DNA of 64,000 nucleotides from Helichrysum umbraculigerum (lineage: Eukaryota; Streptophyta; Magnoliopsida; Asterales; Asteraceae). The DNA is taken from positions 76,092,059 through 76,156,058 of the forward strand of contig CATIUR010000001.1 of the NCBI GenBank assembly GCA_949592205.1. Reading direction: 5' to 3'. This document shows, in pieces, positions 46,458 through 56,331 of this stretch; position 1 is the stretch's first letter, and each line of letters starts with the position of its first letter. The notes beneath the pieces were generated by a model that saw nothing but the letters and a program-made list of their open reading frames with translations, made no database searches and had not been told where the DNA came from. The position numbers and the translations under genes were made by a program.

Positions 46458-47371
46458 GATTCTTTGATAGCCTCCACAATGTTGCGTACATCATCATTTT
46501 CATCAATCAGGTCAATCATTTCTTCATGGGTGTCGATGAGGGGAATTTCTATTCTTTTAGTTGTGATGACGGGAGAGTTTGGTGGAGCAAGAGGAGTTTG
46601 TGGAATAGAGCGTTCATCGAGAGTGACGTCGATACAATCGCCGTCATACTCGACTTCATCTTCAGAATCTTTGTCACGTGAATCTGGAAATTGGTGGAAT
46701 TCTTCATCTGAGGGTGCATTGTTGATAGGTTGGATACTGTCTATTTCGATGGTTCTGAGTTCCGTGGTTGTATTTTGAAGGTTCTCTTCAACAAAGCCTC
46801 CTTTTTGACGTGCCTTATATGCAGAGATTCTTTGTAGGAGTTCAACATACATGTCTGGGTGCTTTGATGATTGGAGTTTTTTTCCAAATTATCTATGTCT
46901 CGGAGTCGGGTTCGGGTGAAAGGTTTAGAAGGATCGAGATAGGAGTTAAGAATGTTCCACATCCTTCGGAGATGAGTGGATTTGAGTTCTTGACGGAGGG
47001 TTTCATAATCAACGGATTCTTCTGATGAAGTGTAATCATCGTAGCTTTGTATTCTATTTACTTCAACCATTTGTGGTGAATCAATTTGATCTTCATCTTC
47101 CTCCATTTCTTTCTCCTCCTCTTCAGGTTCTTCTTCTTCTTCCATTTCTTCCGTTCCTTCATCTTCCTCAGCGGGTTCTTCCTCTTCTTCATCAGGTTCT
47201 GATTCGTCCTCCTCAGATTCTTCATCTTCCTCCGCGTCTTGATACTCCTCGTCCTCGTCTCGGTCAGTTTCAGTGTCATAGATCAAGGTTGTTGGTCGAG
47301 TGAAACATCGTTCTTCTTCGGATTCTGATTCGTCATCGGAACAAATCCTGCCTGTTGATATAGCATATCAC
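46458..47371 (-). pseudogene. acidic C-terminal domain of Athila-like J1 gag-protease polyprotein, broken
   Basis: On the minus strand, after an in-frame TGA at 47369-47371 (Cys in J2), the frame continues through a long Glu/Asp-rich stretch, then SYDDYTSSEESVDYETLRQE and PSKPFTRTRLRDI. A frameshift follows near 46880, after which the J2-like sequence resumes as ELLQRISAYKARQ and ends at EAIKES, cut by the C LTR. The order matches J2 (56315-58416), so the acidic domain is a family trait. No function recognised. Confidence 0.8.
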
Positions 47372-48906
47372 TCTTCTTGTTCTGGTGTACATTTCAGTTG
47401 GTCGATCTTGTAAGTGATGCTTTCACCATGTGCTCGTAGAACAATCCTGTGGTTGTACACATCAATCACTGCTCTAGCTGTGTTCATGAATGGTCTTCCA
47501 AGGATAATCGGGATGTTTATGTCCTTGTGGATATCCATTACCACGAAATCCGTCGGAAAGAAGAATTTATTAACTTGAACTAAGACGTTCTCAGCTATTC
47601 CTTTTGGGTATCTAACAGATTGGTCAGCTAGCTGGACAGTCATCTTAGTGGGTTTCAAATTTTCAAGTTCTAGCCTCTTAAACAGGGAGTAGTGCATAAG
47701 GTTAATGCTAGCTCCTAGGTCGGCTAAAGCGCTTATATCTCCAGATTGGTAAATAGAACAAGGGAGTGTGAATCTACCGGTGTCTCCTAGTTTTTCGGGA
47801 AGGCTATTCTTAAGTAGGGTTGAGGTTTCAGAACTAATGGGAATGTTGTTTACTTCAGGCAGTTTATCCTTAGTGGACAGCAATTTCCTAACATATTTAT
47901 TACGACTGGGAACTCTGGACATGGTATCAAGGAATTTTCCATCTAGCTTAAAGGATGATAATTTCTTAGGTTGGGCTTTAAGTCTAGCGGGATAAGGGAT
48001 TCTAACCTCTTTGTTCATGGTCGGAGTGGTTTCCATAGCTGGTATCTTGATCTTTGGTTCTTCCGTCACTGGAATAGCGACAGGTGGTGTAGTAGATGCT
48101 TCTTTGGTGGTAGTTAGTTGCCTCGCTTCCTCAACATGTGGGTTGTGAACCGTGTTGCTAGGCAAAATTCCTCTAGGTCTGTTATCAAGACGTTGTGCCA
48201 ATTGTCCAATTTGAGCTTCCAAATTCTTTAGCACAGCCAGTTGGTTTCTCATAAAGAGGTCGGCTTGATCTTGTCTAGCGGACGTATTTTGGTTGAGTAC
48301 GTGTTGACCTTGCATGAATTGGGTGAAGGCGTCATCTGAACTCGAAGCTGTGGCATTTGTCTTTGCAGGTTGTTCAAGGGTTTGGTTTGTATCGGAAGTT
48401 GGTGCAGGAAGTGCGAGGGGGTTGGTTGTAAGGAAGTTGTGGTTGTTGTGGATAAGGTGGGTATCTAGGTGGGTATCGAGGTTGGAAAGGTTGGTTGGTT
48501 CTTTGCGGGAATGGAGGTCCTCTAGGTTGGTTATTGTTTTGGTTGAAACCGGGTGGAAAATTATGTGGTCGAGTGGGAAACTGAGCATAGTAGACGGTGC
48601 CATCTGTTTCTTCGTATTCCACTTGGTATTCACAAGATGGTTGCGGGTTGGTGCAATGTTGACAGACTTGCACTTGGTGTACTTGGTGCTGTTGTTTCTT
48701 AAGTTCTCCAAACTCTTTGACAAGTGAGTCCATTTTCTCTGTCAATACCTTAATTGCTTCGACGGGAATCGGATTCGATGCAGCGAGAGGTGCTGAAGAT
48801 GTTGAGTGATCTCCAGAGTTCCAATCATGATGATGCATGGTCATGTTCTCTATTAGGTTCCATCCTTCTTCGTCGGTCTTTGCCATGAAGCTCCCTTGTG
48901 CAGCAG
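47368..48906 (-). pseudogene. gag C-terminus and protease of Athila-like J1
   Basis: From the edge of the solo LTR the gag frame reads AAQGSFMAKTDEEGW and a degenerate zinc-knuckle-like CQHCTNPQPSC, then a Pro/Gln/Asn-rich stretch ending in a frameshift near 48400-48450. The next frame carries FMQGQHVLNQNTSARQDQAD, the linker IPYPARLKAQPKK and the protease with ALADLGASINLMHYS (DLGA in place of DTGA, normal for Athila/Tat) and IILGRPFMNTARAVID. It runs to the TGA at 47369. Confidence 0.85.
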
Positions 48907-49080
48907 TGATGAACGCCAAAATATGCTATTTTATAGTACTAATTACCCCTTAGTTTGATTAATTTCTTATGCATTTGATTTGAATTCGATACTCATTTCG
49001 TTCATATTTGCATTTAGGAATTTTCTGGAGCTTGAATCGGAAAAGAAGCTGAAAACGAGCGAGAATTGAAGAATAGAAGT

Positions 49081-49530
49081 TGAAAGTGCCCCTTGTTGTG
49101 GATCTAAGTGATGATCGTTAGTAATAGATTGGCGGAATCAATCAATTACACAAATAACTAATAAACGTTAACTGAAACGAATGATTAATCAAAGAATACT
49201 TGTTTATTAGCTTCGAATAGGTATTGGAAACGAATTACAGATTGCTTAGTCGACAAATGGTGCTAGGGTTTCGTCAACCCTAGCCGAAAACCCGTAGGTT
49301 TGTATTTATACTAAAACTAATTCGGCAGACATGCGTCACTTGGGAAGTGTCGCATGTCGCCGCCCTCATGCGTCACTTACCTAAGTGACGCTATGCGACA
49401 CTAAGGCAAGTGTCGCCTAACTCAGAAGCTAAGTGTCGCTATATACTAAAATTGACTTTTCTATTACAATCAACTAACGACACTTACAACTCGATAGACC
49501 AACTGACAGACACACTAAAATGCATCAACA
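49081..49530 (-). mobile_element. solo copia LTR nested in the solo Athila-like LTR
   Basis: Read on the minus strand it starts TGTTGATGCATTTTAG and ends GGGGCACTTTCA, 450 bp, typical copia ends. Target duplication GAAGT is at 49076-49080 and 49531-49535. A minus-strand TATA-like AGTATAAATAC lies near 49313-49303. Upstream of that box (49333-49416) is a hairpin array of the same GCGNCACT type as in the H LTR. Confidence 0.88.
49333..49416. repeat. GCG-N-CACT hairpin array in the solo copia LTR
   Basis: Stems: 49333-49341/49345-49353 (one mismatch), 49370-49379/49382-49391 (10 bp, perfect, GCGTCACTTA with TAAGTGACGC) and 49395-49402/49409-49416 (GCGACACT with AGTGTCGC, perfect). The fourth base pair is T-A in one unit and A-T in another. 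Confidence 0.85.
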
Positions 49531-49589
49531 GAAGTTAAAAAGAGGAAAAATGAAGAATTTGGTCGATGGTGAAAAAGCTGAGAAAATCG

Positions 49590-49713
49590 ATCCATACGGC
49601 GTATGGAATCCATACGACGTATGGATCAGTTGAGCCGGGCCGCCAGAAGACGCGGGTTAAACCCATGGGCTTTGCAATCCATACGGCGTATGGAATTCCA
49701 TACGGCGTATGGA
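49590..49713. promoter_or_regulatory. CCATACGGCGTATGG palindromes in the solo LTR
   Basis: Two pairs of palindromes (49590-49607 with 49608-49626, and about 49676-49713) in the same paired layout as in the F LTR, with the centre changed from GCC to GGC or GAC. The paired layout and the flanks GGATCAGTTG and GGATCG also correspond. Confidence 0.65.
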
Positions 49714-50850
49714 TCGTTTCGACAGAAAACCTAAAAAAACTCATTTTGCCCTCATTTTTACAACAACTTATCACACTTTCTTCCAGTCGATTCTCTCAGC
49801 CAAAAACCCTAATTCTGGAACATTTGGAAGGGAAAAAGATAGAAGATAATCAAAGGCTTCATTCGTTCAATCATTAATTCACTATTTCGGTTCGAATACG
49901 TTTCTATCTTTCATTTGATTATGATTATGGGCATGTTATTGAATCTGATTTTCTGTAGATATATGATTGGCTAAGTTTTATATACAATTGCTTAGACGAT
50001 AATACTCGGATGATGATTTGATTGTTGAATTGCTAGTTAATATTGAATTTCATGAATGTTTATATGTTTATTCGAAGATCCATGTTTAATTGTTGAATCT
50101 TGATGATAACCTAGCGTGATGATCCATTGATTTATGATTGAGTTCTCTATTGATTGGTCATTATTGATGATTGTTGGTTTAAATTTATAATTATCACTAA
50201 ATAGATTGAGTTTGATAGGCTAGGATCAATTATTGTCAAGAATTGGTAATGAACGTGATAACTAGTAATAGTTATAGACTTTGTTGATTCAAGTTATAAG
50301 GGTAAATCATATAAACGGTGTAGTTATCATTCATAATACAATTCGGTGGATAACGTTAAATTGAACTGTTAGCGGGTTGAAAACAACTTTATATCTTTCT
50401 GAATTGTGTTTAATCAATTAATCCTGTAAAGATGGTTGATACATTTGTCATGTCACAATGAAGTTCATACATTAGCAATTCAATAAAGTGATAATCGGAT
50501 TCTGAGGAAACTAGTCTAAGCAATTGTACTTCTTTTACCATTTGAATTTAATCCTTTATTTTAAATTAAGTCATTTTATTATTTCTTTATTTTCTAATTA
50601 AGTTTTATTTAATAAATCATTTCTTTTATAATTGTTTATTAATTGTTCGATCAGAACTAAAACGTTCCCACTTTTTACTACTTTAATTAATTGTAGCAAT
50701 TTCCAATTTGTTGATATTGACATCCGTTCCCTGTGTTCGACTCGGACTTACTGAGCTATACTATATATGATTAGGTATTCTTGCCTGTGTTGTGTGTAGT
50801 AAGTTAGGTATTTTCCATTTTAAAACTAAAGCCCCGTTTACACGACATCA

Positions 50851-51408
50851 AGCAGCATCGAGGGTGGTTCGGTGGTTAGGGTCTAAACCATTGTAGAAGG
50901 TGCACAATTGTGCGGATTTGTCGAGACGGTGATTGGGGCATTTCTTCAAGGCTCCTTTGAATCGTTCCCATGTGGTGTATAATGACTCATTGAAAGCTTG
51001 TCAGAAGTTCATGATGTCATTTCGGAGTTTGATTTGTTTAGAAAGCGGAAAGTATTTGGTTAGAAACTTTGTCGCCATTACAGTCCATGAGGGGATAAAG
51101 CCGGTCTCTAAACCTTCAAACCATGTTTGCGCATGATGTGTGAGCGAATAAGGAAAAAGGTACAAGCGGATTGTGTCTTGGCTAATTCCATTTTGTTTGT
51201 AGGAGTTTGAAAGAGATATGAACTTGTCGAGGTGAGAGTTTGGATCATCACTGCGTAATCCATGGAATTGACAGTGGTTTTGGATTAGTTGGATGATGTG
51301 GTGTTTAAGCTTGAATGATTGACCAGGGGTTTCAAGGTAGAGAATTGGTCCTCCTCTTCCTTCGATAGAGGGTTTACTGTTATCAGCGAGAGTGATGCGT
51401 TCAGCCAT
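50851..51408 (-). pseudogene. gag N-terminal part of Athila-like J1
   Basis: The minus-strand ATG at 51406-51408 opens MAERITLADNSKPSIEGRGG, then FHGLRSDDPNSHLDKFISL, FPYSLTHHAQTWFEGL and KYFPLSKQIKLRNDIMNF, the capsid region of Athila/Tat gag. A TGA at 51001-51003 replaces an expected Arg codon (CGA to TGA). The frame then continues as LYTTWERFKGALKKCPNHRL to the solo LTR at 50851-50855. C-to-T nonsense changes fit decay of methylated DNA. Confidence 0.9.
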
Positions 51409-51493
51409 TGCTTGTCTAAGCGCGGATTGCTTCTTTTCTCATCGAATGGTACTTATTATAAGTTCTAGATCAGGAAAACTAAACAGTGGTTGT

Positions 51494-53965
51494 TGACGAT
51501 GTCAACGGATGTTTAAAAATTTATAATTGCTGGGGTCTAAGTGTAACTTACTAGTACTGAACCAAAGGGTTAGTAGGCGGTAAGTTGGACCTAGAGTCGT
51601 TCTTAAAGAGAAACTGAATTGAAATGGAGGTGATCCAATCAATCTTTCTTTTCTAGTAAATGTTTTAAAAGAGTGCGTTGGGGGTTTTGGTTCAGTTAAT
51701 TAAGTAAACTAAATAAAGCGAATAAAATGTAATAAGTTGTCAGATAATGCAAAGTAGTATTTGTTGTGAGTTCGTTAGTTAATAATCATGGGATGATGAC
51801 TCTTACGGGAAAACGATTAGCTAAATTGGGTTGCTTATAAGATTCATTAACTTATGGTATAACCAATAGATTCCTTATTAGTCGGTTATCAGCTAATATG
51901 TCACGAGGAACTAAGGTATCATGATTCTGACCAGACAGACAATGCTCAACTCTCCACACTCTCCTGTGAGGGAGTCAGTGGCCCATATTATTGAACGTAT
52001 TCGCTCGTGGGCGAAGGAATAGAGTAGCAAGTCCATAACATGTCTAGCCGTTCTTAATACCACAATGATTATGAATCCATTAAACAACTAACTTAGAACT
52101 TGTGCCCGGACTTATTTAATCAATTTCTATCCATGAAACTTAAGCGTGATAAACGAGGGAAAACATTTAGGTTTCTTGCATACCGTACTTTAGGCTTCAT
52201 GGTTTTTAGGAAAAAGTATTGGTTTAAGTTGGATTTCAAACTTGCCTTTCTCAATACAATTAAAAAATCCCTAGGTTTTCGTAAATGATCATTTAGCCTA
52301 TAGCCTATCTAATATAATCTAATCTAAACTAAAACAACTAATTAAAATGCTGACAGCTTTTTACAGAAAGTCAAACCCATACCATGTCGGAAAATGCTAT
52401 GGTAGCTCACATCGTATTTAATCGTTTACCGATGTTTCCGTTGTGAGTTTAATTACTTCGCGATGTTTACATGATAAGTACATTTTGATCAGAAGTGTAC
52501 AATACTCATGGCAAGTCCACGTAATCACATTGCATTTTATAATGCTTGCATGAGGTTACAATTAAAAACATAGTTTTTACACAGATAACTATTGACCGAG
52601 TATTGAGGTTCGCGACTCCTCTTTACAGGGTTACAATCACGTTTGTTAATCGAAAGGTGAATGTAAGTTTTAGGTTTAAAATCACAAGATAAGTCCGTTC
52701 ACAAAGTTTCCAATTTTATAACGTCGATCCATAATACAACTACCTTTGGTCGTTACCGGCTTCCATATATTTGTACTATGCTCAAAAGCATTTCCAATAC
52801 TATACCGAGTAATCAGTCGAATCGGGGCCATCGTATTATTTCACGACGTATTTAAAGTCATCCCACAATTATATATACTAACTACATCACAACAAATACA
52901 ATAGTAATCTACTCGCTAATCATGGCATAAACGATATCTAACATAATTAAAGCAAACATATTTAATTAAGATAGATAAGGATAGAAATAATCGAGATTAA
53001 TATGCGAGAAGGAATAGACTTGAATTAATGAGCGTAACTCCAAGCGTACACCAAAGATTACAAAACGTTGCTAGCTTTCTTTCTACTCTAAACAAAGTGA
53101 TAAACTAATCTAATGCTAAATTTAAAGTAAGAAAGTAGAGTGAGAAAGTAAGAAAGTAATATGACTAGTGCATATGGGACATTTTGAAATGGAGCCTTAA
53201 GCCTCCTATTTATAGGTGAGCTTTGGCTCACATTAGTATCAAGAGGTGCATGTTAGAAAAAGGTAGCCAAAAGGGTGCACCGGGTATCGTACAACACGAA
53301 AAGTAGGCGCACCGGGTACTGTACAACACGAAAAGTAGGCGCACCAGGTACCAAAAGTTGCCAAAAATGGAAACCGAGGCAGGGAAAGGGTGGCCGGCGG
53401 CGGCCCTGAGGTGGCCGGCAGCGGTGGTGACGTGGCCGGCGGCGGCTGGCCCACCCCCGCCCCGTTTCACCGTCTTTTGCTTCGTTTCTCGATTCGTGCG
53501 TGTTTTCTTCGTTATGTGTCCGTTTGCATCGATTCTTTTTTTGTTGGATTCGTAATTCAAAAACGAAGATTTTGACATAGGATAGGCCCTGAGATGAGGT
53601 CCCTAGCTCCAGATATTGTGTACGAATCATTTGGATCTTCCGGCGGGCGTAGAATCTTCATTCTTTATCCGTTTTAGTTGATTCTTCTTTTATTGGATTC
53701 GTATTTTGAAAACGAACATCTTGGACAGAATGGATGTTGGTGGAGGGCATTTTTTCTTGAAATCTCGTTTTGATGTCTTGAATCTTCAAACGTGTGTGGA
53801 ATCTTCGTTTCTCATCCGTTTTGCTTGATTTTTATCGTGCAATCTTGTTTTGACCATCTTGGCATAATGTTACTGATTTGTGCTATATTTGAGTGAAAAT
53901 GCCAAGGATCGTTCTAGAATGAGAGAGATATCGGTAGTAAAAACATGACTTTTTACGCGATATCA
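51494..53965 (-). mobile_element. LTR shared by Athila-like elements J2 (3') and J1 (5')
   Basis: The right edge is firm: on the minus strand TGATATCGCG starts at 53965 directly after tract AATTGTGGGATACT. The left edge is tentative; GACATCGTCA ends at 51494, 85 bp before the J1 gag ATG. A minus-strand TATA box (CCTATAAATAGG) lies at 53213-53202. No primer-binding site is readable between LTR and gag, so the edge may be a little off or the site decayed. Gag of J1 on one side and the 3' tail of J2 on the other imply a tandem sharing one LTR. Confidence 0.6.
53270..53460 (-). repeat. U3 tandem repeats and GC-rich block of the J LTR
   Basis: A ~38-bp unit with GTACAACACGAAAAGTAGGC is repeated twice with a partial third copy (53278-53350). 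Next to it, 53390-53460 is unusually GC-rich with four GGCCGGC/CGGCGG blocks, in sharp contrast to the AT-rich neighbourhood. Both lie just upstream of the minus-strand TATA box. Confidence 0.75.
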
Positions 53966-55596
53966 AGTATCCCACAATTAGAACTTTGCTTGTCCTCAAG
54001 CAAACTCATTTTCAACATGGTTAAAGATAAGTAGATAATGAAATATTTTAAGACGGAATTCTTTACTACATGGGGTTTTTGGAAAAATAAAGATATTTGA
54101 TTTTTTTGAAAGCAAGGTTGTAATCTTTAGGAGCATGCTTTTGATCTTTGATCTTTGATACATGACTAGGCGATCCTCTCAAGGTGGTCACTCCAATCAC
54201 TCAAAGTGTTTAGGGTTTCCTATTCTAGTATTATCAATCACTCAGAACGCCAGTCATGCATCGTTTATCGTCATAGGCTTGATCGAGAATCAAATCGTTA
54301 CCTTTGGGTGAGCGTGAAGTCGATCTAGCCATAATCATTCTAGGGGAGTGATGTAGGATTTTGGAGTGAGGTGTTGGTGATGTGAGAGGGGGTTTTGTTG
54401 GGTTTTTCATAGGTTTTCTTTTTGGTGAAGCGGAAAGCTGAAATTTTTGAATTTTCGGGAGGATTGACGCCTTTTTTTCGAATTTTCTTGGGTAATTTTG
54501 ACTTCGTATCCTTGTAGCTTTTCTTCTTTCATCTTTGAAACTCTTTATGAAGTTTGCGGGATGCTTTTTGAGTAGGTACGGGATGACGTGTTTATTTCGG
54601 GGTGTATAGAAGGGCTCAAGAATGATGTGATTCGATCTCCTTTTTACTCACTAGTTTGGCTTCGAAATGCATTACAGGAGCAAGTTCTGATTCTAAACGC
54701 ATACATCGGCACACTCAAGAATCGAAAAAGTGAAGCATTAAAAGTGAATGCTTTTCATATGGCTCAAGATACCTCACGAATCGAAAGTTGGTTTGTTGTG
54801 TGCTTAGTCATGCGATGCTTTTTATGGGATTTTTAAACCTGTTTTTCAAAATAATTTGTATTTTATTTTTCTTCTTCCCCAAAGTAAATCATTCCTTAAA
54901 ATTTTTCATTTTCAACATATTTTTATCTTAATTTTGAAAAATTTTGTTTACTTTTATGGAGAAGCAAGGTCTTATAAAGAGCAACGATTTTAGGATCAAG
55001 CATATACCAATGTCCATTTAACAGTAGTGCAACTACTGCTATCCCACACTTAAAGGAACATCGTCCTCGATGTTATACTAAGCTCTGAATGCGGTAAAAT
55101 CCCACACTTAGGGTTTTAAACATCTAAGACTCATTCTTTCAGTGTGCGTGTTGGGTTTGAATCCCACACTTAGTGATAAGAACAATGGATATGGCATATT
55201 TAAAATGAATGAAAGAGATGGCATAGAAGTACTCCCCGGTAGTTGCAGTATTCCTTTGGTTGCATCTGCTGGTCTTTGTCTTCTTTGGTGCATTCTTGAT
55301 CAAGTCTTCTTGTGATTGGTCTCGTGAGTGTGAACACGTCGGATATACTATTCTTTGGTTGTTGATGCTTCCTTGCAGGCTGGAGCATTCTTTGTATGAT
55401 CCGAGTGTGAAAGATAGTTGGAGATTTCATCACTTCTTGGAAAGTAAAATTGCAGAAATGTAAAAACAAACACGGGTTGCCTCCCGAGAAGCGCTCTTTT
55501 AAAGTCGAGAGCTCGACTTAGTCCTTTTCTTCTTCAGATGATGCTTGATGCATCCGTAGTGGTGGCGTGGTCACTGTGGTTTCTTGGTAGAGAGTA
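53966..55596 (-). other. 3' untranslated region of Athila-like J2
   Basis: Non-coding on the minus strand, from the end of the J2 ORF to the polypurine tract (53979-53966). It contains the box GCGCTTCTCGGGAGGCAACC (about 55494-55475), common to plant Athila elements, and three AAGTGTGGGAT tracts (about 55171-55161, 55110-55099, 55049-55039). GAGGACAAGC precedes the true tract. The triple stem-loop of F and B was not seen here. Confidence 0.7.
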
Positions 55597-56331
55597 TCAT
55601 GGTGGATAGTATTGTAGGAATTGCTCTATCATGTCAGCAATGAGAGTTGGTGGGTTGGTGGATAGCATTCTGAAGCTTTTGAAGTGATCGGTGGCGAGTC
55701 GGTCGAGAATTGCCATTCCATAGCAGATGTATCGAACTGCTCTTGTGACTGGTCCATTAGGGTCAATTCGAATGCAGGTGTAAGTTCGAACGATTTCACG
55801 CTGTGGGTGGTTTCTTCCTATCGAGGCGATTAAAGCCATGAATTCGGTTTTCACTTCTTCAAAATCATTAGCCCAAGGGTCTCCTCCGAAAGATCTGGTT
55901 GCTTGGCACACTTGTCTGATTAGTTGATGCTGTTCACAGTTGAAAGGAACATCCGAGTCGGTGAAGATATAGATCAGTTTGGCGAATATCTTGCGATATC
56001 CATCACGATAAGCATCGATATCTTCCACTTCTTCAGTGTACATTCCGCGAAGTCGACTTACTACATATGATGCTAAGTTGACTTGTGACATATGTGAAAA
56101 GATTATTGGTATGTCACGAGTGTCTTCTTCAAATGCCGACTGGTTCAGCTCATCAATTATCAGCTCCACATGATGACCAATGGTGGAGTGAATGACGATC
56201 CTATAATTCTCTATGGCCATGAGGTGCTCTCCAGTCTCGATGAGATCTAGAAGGGTTCCAAGATCTCCCACCATTCTGATGTCGGCATAGTTCTGTGGAT
56301 TTCCAGTTGCTCTTTCAAAATGAGTCCTCAT
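55597..56331 (-). CDS. C-terminal ORF of J2 polyprotein region (244 residues, unknown)
   Basis: This frame overlaps the end of the 715-codon frame by 17 bp in another phase, so it is either a separate ORF or the continuation after a frameshift. It is globular-looking and mostly helical by composition, with patches LLDLIETGEHLMAIENYRIV, VASRLRG-like and AVRYICYGMAILDRLATDHF. I see no reverse transcriptase, RNase H or integrase motif in it. An Athila env-like or lineage-specific domain is possible. Function unknown. Confidence 0.5.
   Translation of the reverse strand: MRTHFERATGNPQNYADIRMVGDLGTLLDLIETGEHLMAIENYRIVIHSTIGHHVELIIDELNQSAFEEDTRDIPIIFSHMSQVNLASYVVSRLRGMYTEEVEDIDAYRDGYRKIFAKLIYIFTDSDVPFNCEQHQLIRQVCQATRSFGGDPWANDFEEVKTEFMALIASIGRNHPQREIVRTYTCIRIDPNGPVTRAVRYICYGMAILDRLATDHFKSFRMLSTNPPTLIADMIEQFLQYYPP

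Larger units (their letters stand above)
48907..50850 (+). mobile_element. solo Athila-like LTR inserted in J1 gag
   Basis: TGATGAACGC...CACGACATCA, with target duplication AGCAG at 48902-48906 and 50851-50855. It has the F/B-type palindromes (49590-49713) and the ATTCTTGCCTG box near 50771. No internal region is present, so it is a solo LTR left by LTR-LTR recombination. It contains a solo copia LTR at 49081-49530; without it the LTR is about 1.49 kb, close to that of F. Confidence 0.93.

Noticed and set aside
47025..47303. Leu/Pro-rich plus-strand frame of 92 codons
   Set aside because: Antisense shadow of the Glu/Asp-rich tract of J1.
53228..53630. Pro/Ala-rich frames on both strands
   Set aside because: Caused by the GC-rich GGCCGGC block and 38-bp repeats in the U3 of the J LTR.
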